Source: Aeromonas aquatica (GTDB lineage Bacteria; Pseudomonadota; Gammaproteobacteria; Enterobacterales; Aeromonadaceae). Taken from it: 64,000 nt of DNA. The notes beneath the pieces were generated by a model, which ran no database searches, was not told where the DNA came from, and was given only the letters and a program-made list of their open reading frames with translations. This document shows, piece by piece, positions 38,049-47,900 of the stretch. The first letter of the stretch is position 1; every line of letters starts with the position of its first letter. Location: positions 62,001 to 126,000 of the forward strand of contig NZ_JRGL01000012.1 in assembly GCF_000764655.1 (NCBI RefSeq). Direction: 5' to 3'. A program made the position numbers and the translations under genes.

Positions 38049-40202
38049 TCAGACGCCGCGGCGCCAAGCGTGATAACGGGCCAATAGCGGCAGCAGACGA
38101 ACGGGTTGATGGGCCTGCTGCCAACGTCCGGCCACCTGCTTGTTGGCCTCCATCAGGGTGGGATAGGCGTGCACTGTGGCGAGGATCTTGCGCAGCCCCA
38201 GCCCCTGGCCCATGGCGAGCACGAACTCGGCGAGCCGCTCACCGGCATGAGTGCCCACTATGGTGGCCCCCAGGATCTTGTCCTTGCCCGGCACCGTCAA
38301 CACCTCGACGAACCCCTGCCGCTCGCCATCCGTGATGGCGCGGTCGAGTTCGGCCAGTGGGAAGCGGGTTGCCTCGAAGGGGATACCCCGGGCGCGGGCC
38401 TCGCCCTGATTCAATCCCACTCGGGCGATCTCCGGGCTGGTGTAGGTGGCGGCCGGGATCACCCGATAGTCCACCCGAAAACGCTTGAAGGGGGCGAACA
38501 GGGCGTTGACCGCCGCGTACCAGGCCTGATGGGCGGCGACGTGGGTGAACTGGTAGGGACCGGCCAGGTCCCCCACCGCCAGGATGCTGGGGTAGTTGGT
38601 GGCGAGGAAAGCATCCACCCGCACCGTGCCTCCGGGGTTAAGGGTGACCCCCAGCTCCTCCAGCCCGAAGCCGTGCACGTTGGCGACCCGGCCAAGGGCC
38701 AGCAGCAGCTGGTCTCCCTCCAGGGTCATGCGCTCCGTGCCTCTGCTCAGGTGCAGGCGGATCTCGCCGGGGTTCCTGCGCTCGACTCGCTCTACCCGCC
38801 AGCCGGTGAGCACCCGCACCCCGTCTTCCTCCATCTGCGCCTGCAGCAGCGCGGCGACCTCGGGCTCCTCCCTCGGCAACAGCTGCTCGGCCAGCTCCAC
38901 CAGGCTGACCGGGATGCCGAGCAGGGCCAGGCTCTGGGCCAGCTCGCAGCCCATGGGGCCGCCGCCGAGCACCAGCAGGTGGCGCGGTGGCTCGCGCAAC
39001 TGCCAGAGGCTGTCCGAGGTGAGGTAGGGCACCTCGCCCAGACCCGGCAGATCCGGCACCCTCGGCCTGGCGCCGGTGGCGATGACGATGTGGCGGCCGG
39101 ACAGTCGCCGACCGTTGATCTCGACCTCCCAGGGGGAAACCAGACGCGCGGCTCCCTGGATGCACTCCACCCCCAGCCCCTGATAGCGCTCGACCGAATC
39201 GTGGGGCTCGACGGTTTTGATTACCTCGGCGATGCGCGTCATCACGGCGGCAAAATCGGCTTTGGATTGGCTGGGCGTGAAGCCCAGCTCGGCGGCGCGG
39301 CGCTGATCGGAGGCGAAGCGGGCGGCGCGGATCAGCGCCTTGGAGGGAACGCAGCCGGTATGCAGGCAATCCCCCCCCATTTTGTGCTGCTCGATCAGGG
39401 CTACCCTGGCCTTGACAGCGGCGGCTATGTAGCTGGTGACCAGCCCGCCGGCGCCGGCGCCTATCACCAGCAGGTTGTAGTCGAAGCGCCGGGGTTTCTG
39501 ATAGGGGGCGTGCAGGCGGCGCAGGGCGAGCCTGCGTTGCAGCAGGCTCACCAGGCTCTTCATCAATAAAGGCATCAGCCCGAGCAGGGTCAGCGCCGCC
39601 ACCAGGCCGGGGGAGAGGATGTTGCCCGTGCTGGTGAGGGTGGCGAGCTCGCTGCCCGCCAGCACATAGACGAAGGTACCCGGCAGCATGCCGAGCTGGC
39701 TGACCCAGTAGTAGGTGCTGACTCTGATGGGGGTGAGCCCCATCAGCAGGTTGATCAGAAAGAAGGGGAAGAGGGGGATGAGGCGCAGGCTCAGCAGGTA
39801 GAAGGCGCCATCCTTCGCCATGCCGGCCTCAAAGGTGGCCAGCTTGTCCCCAAAGCGGCGGCTCACCCAGTCGCGCAGCAGGAAGCGGGCGCTGAGAAAG
39901 GCCAGGGTGGCCCCAAGCGAGCTGGCAAAGGAGACCAGCAAGAGCCCCCAACCGACGCCGAACAGGGCGCTGCCCCCCAGGGTCAGCAGGCTGGCACCGG
40001 GCAGGGAGAGGGCGGTGCTGAGCACGTAGACGAGCACGAACAACAGGGCAGCCAGGGTGAAGTGCGCCTGTACCCAGACGGAGAGCTGCGCCTGGCGTGC
40101 TTGCAGCTCGGCGAGGCTCAGGTAGCGGCCGAGATCGAGGGCGAAGAAGGCGCCGATGAGGCACCCCATGCTCAGGAGCAGCAGCAGGCGGGTGCGCGTC
40201 AT
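38049..40202 (-). CDS. Fusion of TVP38/TMEM64 (DedA-like) membrane domain with mercuric-reductase-like flavoprotein
   Basis: The 717-residue protein has two parts. Residues 1 to about 225 form a TVP38/DedA-like membrane domain with the re-entrant-loop motif LSLPGASLLTLGGSALFG. Residues 240-717 form a class I pyridine nucleotide-disulfide oxidoreductase: FAD site GAGAGG at 248-253, redox Cys279 and Cys284 in GGDCLHTGCVPSK, an NAD(P)H motif LGGGPMGCELA, and C-terminal HAYPTLMEANK. No heavy-metal N-terminal domain or C-terminal vicinal Cys pair of true MerA is present, so mercury reduction is unlikely. The start overlaps the ynjA stop by one base. In E. coli the equivalent region has ydjX and ydjZ as separate TVP38 proteins. 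Confidence 0.9.
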   Translation of the reverse strand: MTRTRLLLLLSMGCLIGAFFALDLGRYLSLAELQARQAQLSVWVQAHFTLAALLFVLVYVLSTALSLPGASLLTLGGSALFGVGWGLLLVSFASSLGATLAFLSARFLLRDWVSRRFGDKLATFEAGMAKDGAFYLLSLRLIPLFPFFLINLLMGLTPIRVSTYYWVSQLGMLPGTFVYVLAGSELATLTSTGNILSPGLVAALTLLGLMPLLMKSLVSLLQRRLALRRLHAPYQKPRRFDYNLLVIGAGAGGLVTSYIAAAVKARVALIEQHKMGGDCLHTGCVPSKALIRAARFASDQRRAAELGFTPSQSKADFAAVMTRIAEVIKTVEPHDSVERYQGLGVECIQGAARLVSPWEVEINGRRLSGRHIVIATGARPRVPDLPGLGEVPYLTSDSLWQLREPPRHLLVLGGGPMGCELAQSLALLGIPVSLVELAEQLLPREEPEVAALLQAQMEEDGVRVLTGWRVERVERRNPGEIRLHLSRGTERMTLEGDQLLLALGRVANVHGFGLEELGVTLNPGGTVRVDAFLATNYPSILAVGDLAGPYQFTHVAAHQAWYAAVNALFAPFKRFRVDYRVIPAATYTSPEIARVGLNQGEARARGIPFEATRFPLAELDRAITDGERQGFVEVLTVPGKDKILGATIVGTHAGERLAEFVLAMGQGLGLRKILATVHAYPTLMEANKQVAGRWQQAHQPVRLLPLLARYHAWRRGV

Positions 40203-40795
40203 CAGGGCGCCTTGTCTTGTTTGTGATCGTCGGCCGATGAGGGGCGCACCGGCTGCACCGGCAGCTGGCAGAAGCCCTGGGGCGCGATGTCGAGGGCGGC
40301 ATTGAACTTGGCGGACATGTTCTGGAAGGCGATGAGGCCGGTCAGCTCCACCAGGGCATCGTCGTCAAACCAGGGCTTGAGGCGCTTGGCCTGCTCGTCG
40401 CTCACCCCCTCCAGCCCGGTCATCGCCTCTGTGTAGTCGAGCACGGCCCGCTCCCGCGCATCGAACAGGGGGCTGTCACGCCACTGGGCCAGGGCCTCCA
40501 CCTTGGCACTGGAGCCGGCCCGCTTGATCAGCGTCATGGCGTTGATGTCGACGCAGAAGCGGCACCAGTTGAGCTGGGAGACCCGCACCGTCACCAGGGA
40601 GCGCAGCACGGGGTCGATGGGGGAGCGGCTGCGGTTGATCACCCCGTACAGGGTGGCCACGGCGGCAAACAGCCGTGGGGAGCGGCCCCAGCATTTGCCC
40701 GGGATCAGCACCTGGCCGTAGTTGCGTTGCTGCAGCCAGAAGAAGGGGCGGATAAACCAGGCATATTCCCGATCGGGCTTGACCTCGACGCGCAT
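40202..40795 (-). CDS. ynjA: AhpD-like carboxymuconolactone decarboxylase family protein YnjA
   Basis: The 197-residue product resembles E. coli YnjA throughout, including NYGQVLIPGKCWGRSP near the start, RSPIDPVLRSLVTVR, WCRFCVDINAM, QWRDSPLF and QNMSAKFNAALDI. The CxxC (WCRFC) suggests thiol redox or peroxidase activity as in AhpD, but this is inference. It lies directly upstream of the TVP38-flavoprotein gene with a one-base overlap, which couples their expression. Confidence 0.88.
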   Translation of the reverse strand: MRVEVKPDREYAWFIRPFFWLQQRNYGQVLIPGKCWGRSPRLFAAVATLYGVINRSRSPIDPVLRSLVTVRVSQLNWCRFCVDINAMTLIKRAGSSAKVEALAQWRDSPLFDARERAVLDYTEAMTGLEGVSDEQAKRLKPWFDDDALVELTGLIAFQNMSAKFNAALDIAPQGFCQLPVQPVRPSSADDHKQDKAP

Positions 40796-40806
40796 TGATT
40801 ACCTTC

Positions 40807-41517
40807 TTATTGCTTCAAATTGGGTTTGTAGGCCTGACCGAGCCGCTCGTTGAGGCGGGTCAAAAAGTCCTGGATCCGCGCCCGGTTGGCGCCCAGATCG
40901 CTGCGCCCCTGGCGGGAGGCGGAGCGCATGTCGACCCGGGTTTCTTTCGGCCCCTGGAAGACCCGCAGCGCCACATCGTCCTGGAAGCCGAACCAGCCCG
41001 AGGTCACCACGGCATCGAGGCCGTCCGGGCTGGGCTCTACCTGCCAGCCCAGCTCGCTCATCAGCTCGCTCGCCTCGGTGACGACCTCGATGGGGGGGGC
41101 TCTGGTATAGAGAGGACCGGGGTTGCCGGCAAATGCTTGCAGGGGGGCGGCATTGATGGGGAGATCTTGCGCCGTTCTCAGCCGCTCGGCCCACTGGAGG
41201 CGGGGCGGGTGGTAGGGATCCGTGCTGACGTCGTTGGTGAGCGGGGCGCGCAGCGCCTGCACCACAAACAGCAGGGGCAGCAGCAGCGGGACGACACCCC
41301 ACAGATGGCCCCACAACTGGCTCCACTGGTTGTCCGCCCGGCGTGGTACCCCGTATCGGCGCCAGAGCAGGTGCAGCAAGAGTCCGAGGCTGATCAGGGC
41401 GCTGGCGAGGCAGAGGCTGAAGCCGACCCACCAGGGCCAGAGGTGGACGCGGCTGCCGAGGGCGCCAATGAGGGGCAGCAACCAGGCCAGCAGGGGCCAC
41501 CACAAATAACTGGGCAT
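40807..41517 (-). CDS. DUF1499 membrane protein
   Basis: The 236-residue product has three predicted membrane helices in its first 110 residues and a soluble DUF1499 domain afterwards, with the family block MRSASRQGRSDLGANRARI near residue 205. Function unknown. The start is probably the ATG at 41517; an upstream TTG at 41547 with a weak GGG site is an alternative. It is the first gene of the ynj-type operon, 11 bases from ynjA. Confidence 0.8.
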   Translation of the reverse strand: MPSYLWWPLLAWLLPLIGALGSRVHLWPWWVGFSLCLASALISLGLLLHLLWRRYGVPRRADNQWSQLWGHLWGVVPLLLPLLFVVQALRAPLTNDVSTDPYHPPRLQWAERLRTAQDLPINAAPLQAFAGNPGPLYTRAPPIEVVTEASELMSELGWQVEPSPDGLDAVVTSGWFGFQDDVALRVFQGPKETRVDMRSASRQGRSDLGANRARIQDFLTRLNERLGQAYKPNLKQ

Positions 41518-41695
41518 AGGAGGGATCCACGGGTGATGATGGAGCAATACCCAGAAGGATAAACTTAATTAACTGATAACGTTAGTAAATTTATCTCGCC
41601 ACTGTCATTTCCCCCGGCGGAGCGGGCGTTCGCTGCCGGCATCCTCGCCCTATTAGGGGGTGAGCGGGCTGGGCGCTCTCGCGGTGCCCCGGGGC

Positions 41696-41974
41696 TCAGT
41701 TGCGGTACAGCACCTTGATGAGGTGGAAGCCGAACTTGGTGCGAATTGGACCCAGCACTGTCAGGAGCTCCCCCTTGAACACCGCATCGTCAAATGCCTT
41801 GACCATGTCACCCTTGGAGAACTCCCCCAGATCGCCGCTGCGCTTGGCGGAGGCACAGGTGGAGAAACGCTTGGCCATCTGGCCAAAATCGGCGCCCTTG
41901 GCGAGCTTTTCCTTGATCTCGAGACACTGTTTCTCGGTCTTGACCAGGATGTGTTGGGCACAGGCTTTTTTCAT
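41696..41974 (-). CDS. ppiC: Peptidyl-prolyl cis-trans isomerase, parvulin type
   Basis: The 92-residue single-domain parvulin (E. coli PpiC has 93) speeds prolyl isomerisation. Family features are the N-terminal AQHILVKTE, GADFGQMAKRFSTCASAKRSGDLGEF and the C-terminal GPIRTKFGFHLIKV. It is cytoplasmic, with no signal peptide. The start is the ATG at 41974 with a GGAG site; an upstream extension of the frame is not family-like. Confidence 0.93.
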   Translation of the reverse strand: MKKACAQHILVKTEKQCLEIKEKLAKGADFGQMAKRFSTCASAKRSGDLGEFSKGDMVKAFDDAVFKGELLTVLGPIRTKFGFHLIKVLYRN

Positions 41975-42033
41975 GTGGGCGCTCCATGAGTGGATGGTGG
42001 GCGGATGACAAACGGGGCGCAAGATTACCCGAA

Positions 42034-42408
42034 TTAGCTCCGTGCGTCAGCCGCCAGACGCGCCTTGGGGCGAGCCTGCCACAGGATCTCCAGCCCGAGC
42101 AGCCCATACAGGCTCCAGATGGCCAGCGGATTGAGCCATTGGCCGCCCAGTTGCAGGGTGAGCAGGGCGCCACCGGCCAGCAGCAAGGTGATGCCGGGCA
42201 GGCGCCAGTGCGCCGGCAGCGGCGCCAGCATGGCCAGCCCCAGCAACAGGGCGAGACCGAAGGGCAGGTTGAGGGCGGTGAAGGCCAGGGCCTGTTGGCC
42301 ATTCATGCCGGTCAGCAGGGCCAGCAGGGCACTGCAACAGGCCAGGAAGGTGATGAACTCGAGCCGGTCGGCGATGTAGTCAGCCATCTGTTCGCTACGT
42401 AAGGGCAT
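42034..42408 (-). CDS. Uncharacterised four-helix membrane protein
   Basis: The 124-residue product has about four hydrophobic segments (residues 15-37, 40-62, 70-88 and 93-110) and a basic C-terminus. I do not recognise the family. The start is the ATG at 42408 behind AGGAGAC, a strong ribosome site that supports a real gene. It lies 59 bases upstream of ppiC on the same strand and may be cotranscribed. Confidence 0.65.
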   Translation of the reverse strand: MPLRSEQMADYIADRLEFITFLACCSALLALLTGMNGQQALAFTALNLPFGLALLLGLAMLAPLPAHWRLPGITLLLAGGALLTLQLGGQWLNPLAIWSLYGLLGLEILWQARPKARLAADARS

Positions 42409-42999
42409 GGGATGTCTCCTGCGATTGATGTCATCAGTGTGGAGCAGGCGGGTGCCCAGTGGCAGCGGGATAAATCGATTGGATTGAACGAAGCTTTCAT
42501 CTCACCCATTCAACTTATTGATTTAAATTTATTTTCCTGTTGAATAGCGAGAAGGGTGTGCCCTGATGACAGGGGCGGATGTCAAGCCATGCCGCGGCAG
42601 CCCGGTCCGCCATCGCCGGTTTTCCGACAGGGTTTGTCGCGTGACGCCGGTGGTGAAATACGCAGGGGATGCCGCCTGTGGGAAGGTGGCCGAGTGCCGG
42701 TGGCGGTTTTTTTTTGTACCGCACTGCCGAGAGAGTGTTCGCTTTCACCCTCCCGGGATGGGATTTTCCCTGTCTGGTCGCTATGTTACGGACGGGGTGG
42801 TGCCAGAATAGGGGAGGGCCGCGTGGGGGATCCCACTGCGGCTGCCGCGCCGATTATGCTAGGATGCACGGCGCTTGCAACCGAGTGAGCCTCATTATCA
42901 TTCTAAATATTACAGATTTTTAATCATGTTATGCGGGGAAAATTACGTTTGACAGGATGCTATCCTATCCAACCGGCGGACAACCGATCGCTCTGGTAC
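42409..42999. other. Intergenic region upstream of tamA
   Basis: This 591-base region has no convincing gene. Notable items are an AT-rich segment with ATTCAAC/GTTGAAT inverted repeats (about 42508-42547), a nine-T run at 42707-42715 after a G+C-rich stretch that could be a terminator, and a TATGCT -10-like hexamer near 42855 that might serve tamA. A short TamA-frame extension from 42931 to 43000 lacks a good ribosome site and is treated as leader. Confidence 0.45.
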
Positions 43000-44724
43000 A
43001 TGCTTCGCCGTGGGCTGGCTCCGTGGGGGCTCGCCCTCTGCCTGTTGCTGCTGGTGACGCCGGCCATGGCGGCCAAGCTGACCTATCAGATCAAGGGGGT
43101 CAAAGGAGAGCAGAAGGATAACGTCGAAGCCTACCTCAATGCCCTGCCCGTCTATCAGGAGCGCCAGTATCGCACCGCCCGCGCCAAGATCACCGAGAGC
43201 GTGCAGCAAGCCCTGCAGGTCTACGGCTACTACCAGCCCAAGATCACCCTGAGCCGCGACAAGAAGGCCCCCGCCAAGGTGGTGGTCGCCATAGAGAGGG
43301 GCAAGCCCGTGCTCATCTCGCGCCTCGACATCCTGCTGGAAGGGGATGCGGGCAGTGACGAGGTCTACAGCGAGCTGCTGGACAAGCTGCCCCTCAAGGA
43401 GGGGGATCCCCTCAACCATGGCAAGTACGAATCCATCAAGGCGGATCTCGGCAGCCTGGGGCTGGCTCGCGGCTACTTTGACGCCAAGATCAGCAAGAGC
43501 CAGGTCAAGGTCTTCCCGGAGCAGGGCAAGGCCGAGATCTTCATCCTGTTCCGCTCAGGCCCCCGCTATCACTTCGGCGAGATCCACTACGATGCGACGC
43601 CGGAGGCGCTGCGCCTCATCCGGCCGCTGATCAACATCAAGAGCGGCGATCCCTATCTGGCGATCCGCCTCGCCGAGATGTCGCAGGATGTCTCCTCCAC
43701 CAAGCTGTTCAAGCAGGTGGACATCAAGCCCATGATAAGCCAGGCCGAGGGCAACCGGGTGCCGGTGCAGGTGACGCTCGCCAATCGGGTCGATCACGAG
43801 ATCGAGACCGGTATCGGCTATGCCACCGACGTCGGACCGCGCTTGAGCGCCACCTGGGAGAAGCCCTGGGTCAACCGCTACGGGCACAGCCTCTCCAGTA
43901 CCGCCAAGATCTCGGCCCCGGAGGCGGAGCTCAGCTTCGATTACCAGATCCCGGTGGGCAACCCGCTGCGGGACTATTACTCCCTGCAGGCGGGTTACCA
44001 GTACACCGACAACAACGATACCCGCTCCGATCTGGCCACCTTCGGCGTGCACCGCTGGACGCGGCGGCCGGAGAGCTGGGACAGAGACGTCTTCATCCGG
44101 TTGGAGAACGAGCGCTACGTGCAGGGTAACGACGAGGGGAACAGCCTGCTGCTGATCCCGGGTGTCTCCTGGTCGAGGCTGCGGGTGCGTGGCGGTCTGG
44201 TGCCGGATTGGGGGGATCGCCAACAACTGACGATGGAGTTTTCCAGTCCCTACTGGGGCTCTGACATCAACTTCATGCGGGTGTGGGGGCGCAGCAAGTG
44301 GCTGCGGACCCTGGGGGAGGATCACCGCTTCCTGATGCGAGTCGAGCAGGGGGCCATCATCGGCGACGAGTTCTCCCTGGTGCCCCCTTCCCTGCGTTTC
44401 TTCACCGGTGGCGATCAGACCATCCGTGGCTACGGCTATGAGACCGTCTCCCCGAAGGGGGACGATGGCAAGCTCACCGGCGGCCGTTACACCAGCGTGG
44501 GCAGCCTGGAGTACAACTACCGCTTCAGCGAGAAGTGGCTTGGCGCTTTGTTCGTGGATGGCGGTACCGCCACCAACGATTACACCGAGGCCTGGAAGAT
44601 AGGCACCGGGGTCGGGGTGCGCTGGGTGACCCCCATCGGCCAGGTCAGGCTGGATCTGGCGGTGGGGATCTCCGAGGAAGACAAGCCGCTGCGGCTGCAC
44701 TTCGCGCTGGGGCCTGAACTATGA
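43000..44724 (+). CDS. tamA: Translocation and assembly module outer-membrane protein TamA
   Basis: The 574-residue Omp85 family protein (577 in E. coli) works with TamB in delivering proteins and lipids to the outer membrane. A signal peptide (MLRRGLAPWGLALCLLLLVTPAMA) precedes three POTRA domains (about residues 25-260), then the 16-stranded barrel with the family loop RFFTGGDQTIRGYGYE (the Omp85 RGY motif) and C-terminal HFALGPEL. I placed the start at the ATG at 43000 because it begins the signal peptide; the frame opens earlier, at 42931. tamB follows after an unusual 186-base gap containing duplicated sequence. Confidence 0.94.
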   Translation: MLRRGLAPWGLALCLLLLVTPAMAAKLTYQIKGVKGEQKDNVEAYLNALPVYQERQYRTARAKITESVQQALQVYGYYQPKITLSRDKKAPAKVVVAIERGKPVLISRLDILLEGDAGSDEVYSELLDKLPLKEGDPLNHGKYESIKADLGSLGLARGYFDAKISKSQVKVFPEQGKAEIFILFRSGPRYHFGEIHYDATPEALRLIRPLINIKSGDPYLAIRLAEMSQDVSSTKLFKQVDIKPMISQAEGNRVPVQVTLANRVDHEIETGIGYATDVGPRLSATWEKPWVNRYGHSLSSTAKISAPEAELSFDYQIPVGNPLRDYYSLQAGYQYTDNNDTRSDLATFGVHRWTRRPESWDRDVFIRLENERYVQGNDEGNSLLLIPGVSWSRLRVRGGLVPDWGDRQQLTMEFSSPYWGSDINFMRVWGRSKWLRTLGEDHRFLMRVEQGAIIGDEFSLVPPSLRFFTGGDQTIRGYGYETVSPKGDDGKLTGGRYTSVGSLEYNYRFSEKWLGALFVDGGTATNDYTEAWKIGTGVGVRWVTPIGQVRLDLAVGISEEDKPLRLHFALGPEL

Positions 44725-44940
44725 GGCAGCTAAATACGCTATTTATTAAAAACTCAGTGATATCCTGCGCTGAAAATATCGCTACTTTCAATTCAATTAT
44801 GCTGGTTCGGCCGCTGCGGCTGCATTTCTCGCTGGGGTCTGCATCGTGATCTGGATAAAACGTATTTTCTTGTGGCCGACGAGTTTCTCCTCTTCGCAGG
44901 GGGTGGCACCGTGATCTGGATAAAACGCATCTTCCTGTGG
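44685..44940 (+). repeat. Duplicated tamA-end/tamB-start junction
   Basis: The tamA 3' end (from about 44685) recurs in slightly altered form at about 44809-44840. The tamB 5' end (from 44911) recurs at 44846-44875. In the extra copy the tamA-like end runs into TCGTGA, so its stop overlaps the GTG of the tamB-like start, presumably the ancestral arrangement. The tamB-like remnant encodes MIWIKRIFLW and then drifts to a stop after 22 codons. About 85 AT-rich bases separate the true tamA stop from the extra copy. Confidence 0.85.
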
Positions 44941-47900
44941 TTGATGGGCCTCATCTTCCTGCTGCTCATCGGCGTCAGCCTGCTGGGCTTCACCCATCCG
45001 GGCAACCAGTGGCTATGGCAACAGGCCAAGTCGGCGCTGCCGTCTCTCAAGGGAGAGCTGGTGGCCGGCCAGCTCGGCTACGGCTGGACTCTGAAAGGAC
45101 TCGGCTGGCAAGATGCGTTGGTGGATGTCACCATCGAGCACGCCGTGCTGGACTGGGATCTCGGCAAGTTGCTGCAGGGCAAGATCTGGATCAAGTCGCT
45201 GGAGGTGACCCATCCCGTGGCCCGGGCGGCCAAGTCCGAACCGGCGGCCGAAGAGCCGACGGCGCCCTTCGTCTGGCGGCCACTGCCGCTGCGTATCCAG
45301 ATCGACAGCCTCAAGGTGACGGACCTGGATCTCGCCGTGCCGGGGGTGGCGCTGACTCTCAAGTCTCTCGACATAGGAGCGACCCTGGATCGCAAGGGGC
45401 TGATCGTGCGGGGGCCCGCGCTCGATGGGCTCAACATCGTACTGGCGGATGCCCCCGAGGAGCCTGCCGACAACAAAAAGTCCGCCGACAAGGCGAAGAC
45501 GCCCGCCAAGGCGGCGCAGAACAAGGCGGCCACTGACAAACAGGACAAGCAGGGTCAGGATGTCTCCCTGGCGGCGGCCAAGCCGCCCGAGGGGAGCAAG
45601 GCTGACAAGAGCAGCAAGAGCAAGGCCGCAAGCAAGCCCGCGCCCATAGCGCTGCCCGCCATCCGCCTGCCATTCCCCATCCAGCTGGAAGGCCTGAGCA
45701 TCACCAGGCTGCGCTACCAGCAGGGGGAGCTTATCGAGGGGCTCGACCAGTTGCTGCTCAGCGCCACGGCCAAGGAGGAGCGCATCGAGGTTCGCGAGCT
45801 CTCTTTGCGTCACGACATGGCCGATCTGGCCCTGAGTGGTCATGTTCGTCTGGTGGAGGATTATCCCCTTTCCCTGACCCTGGACGCCAAGGCCCGCAAG
45901 GGGCTCAAGCCGTGGGAGCTCGATACCGAGCAGGCGAAACTGACCCTGGATGGCTCGGTCGGCAAGCTGGCGCTGGCGCTGCAGGCCAAGGGGCCTGTGG
46001 CGGCCAATCTCAAGGGCACCCTGGGGGCGCTGGATCCTGACTTGCCGTTCGAGCTGGCGCTGGACTGGAAGCACCTCGGCTGGCCGCTGCACAAGCCCGT
46101 AAAAGAGGAGCCCAGCTATCAGCTGGACAAGGGCAGCCTGAATGCCAAGGGCAAGCTCTCCGGCTACCAGTTTGCCTTGAACACCGGCGGCAAGGGCACG
46201 GACGTGCCCCCCTTCAAGCTGGCCCTGTCCGGCAAGGGGGACCTGACCCAGCTCGGCCGCATCGAGCTGCTGCTCAACGCCCTGACCGGGGAGCTCAAAC
46301 TCGATGGCAAGCTGGCTTGGAGCAAGGGTGTCAAGTGGCAGGGCACCACCGAATTCAAGGAGATCAACCCGGCCGAGCTGGTGCCCGAGATCAAGGGCAA
46401 GCTGGCGGGCAAGATAGTCAGCCGCTTCGAGATGACCGAGGCGGGCCACTGGCAGCTGGCCCTGCCCGAGCTCAAGGTCGAGGGCAAGTTGAACCAGTAT
46501 CCGTTGGCCCTCAAGGGGGAGCTCAGCGGCAACGACAAGATGGAGTGGACCATCCCGGCGCTGGCGCTGCAAAGCGGCCCCAACCAGCTGCAGGCCAAAG
46601 GCGCCCTCACGGCGCAAGCCTGGAAGCTGGATGCGGATATCGACGCCCCCACCCTCGGTGGCATCTATCCCGGCCTCAAGGGGGACGTCAAGGGACAGGT
46701 GCGACTCACTGGCAGCCAGAAGGCGCCGAGAGTGAACGCCGATCTGGTGTCCGGCCGCCTCTCCTATGCGGGAACAGTGCTAAAAGGGATCGCCATCAAG
46801 GGCAATGCCCTGGTGGGGGACAAACCCGCCGGTGAGCTGGCGCTGACGGTGGCGAACCTGGTGCAGGGGACGACGGCCCTCTCCCAGCTCGCCCTGAACC
46901 TCAGCGGCGATCTCAATCGCCATGATCTGACCCTGACCATGAAAGGGGAGCCGGTGGCCGCGGACTTGAGTCTGAATGGCGGCCTGCGCGGTGACCACTG
47001 GCGCGGTACCCTCTCGACCCTGAAGATGAAGACGCCCCTCAAGCGCTGGGAGCTGATGGCGCCCTGGGCGCTGGATCTGGCGCTGTCCAAACAGCAGCTG
47101 ACCATGGGGGATCTCTGCCTGGGATCCCAGAAGGCCAGTCTCTGCGTCAAGGGCAGCCAGATCTCCGCGGCCCAGGGCAGCCTGGAGTTTGCCCTCAATG
47201 CCCTCGATCTCAAGCGACTGCGCCCCTGGCTGCCGGACAACTTCCGCTGGCAAGCTGTGCTGTCGGCCGATGGCCGTGCCAGCTGGCGCGGCTCCCAACC
47301 GACCCTGCACGCCACAGTGCGTACCACGGCCGGTACCTTCATCGCCGACGAGCTCAAGACCGAGTACCAGCGGCTTGAACTCGGCGTCGATTTCGAACGC
47401 CAGCAGGCCGCCATCCGGCTCGACTTTGCCTCCAAGCAGATCGGCAACATCGACACCGCTCTGCTGATCAAAGAGCCCGCCGGGCGGGGCCAGCTGTCGG
47501 GTCAGCTCAAGTTTGACCAGCTCAAGCTCGCCACCTTCGCGCCGCTCATCCCCGAGGTGCGCTCCTTGCAGGGCTTCATCTCGGCGGATGCCCGCTTCGA
47601 TGGCACCCTGAAAGCGCCCCTGCTGTATGGGGAGCTCGACCTGAAAGATGGCGAGGTGCAGACCCACTCCGACATGGTGACCCTCTCCAAGCTGGTGACC
47701 CGCCTCAAGATCCAGGGCAACAGAGCCGAACTCGATGGCACCATGATGGTGGGCAAGGGACCGCTCGCGCTGGGGGGCTGGCTGAGCTGGGCCCAGCAGC
47801 CCGTCACCGGCAGCCTCACCATCAAGGGCAAGGATCTGGAGGCGCAGTACCCGGGCATGGGCCGAGTACGGGTGACCCCGGACATCGCCATTTCGCTCGG

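Noticed and set aside
42950-42955. Perfect TTGACA as tamA -35
   Set aside because: No -10-like hexamer follows at 16-18 bases, and transcription would start after or at the ATG at 43000.
42931-42999. N-terminal extension of TamA
   Set aside because: It would place 23 residues before a typical signal peptide and lacks a convincing ribosome site; treated as leader.
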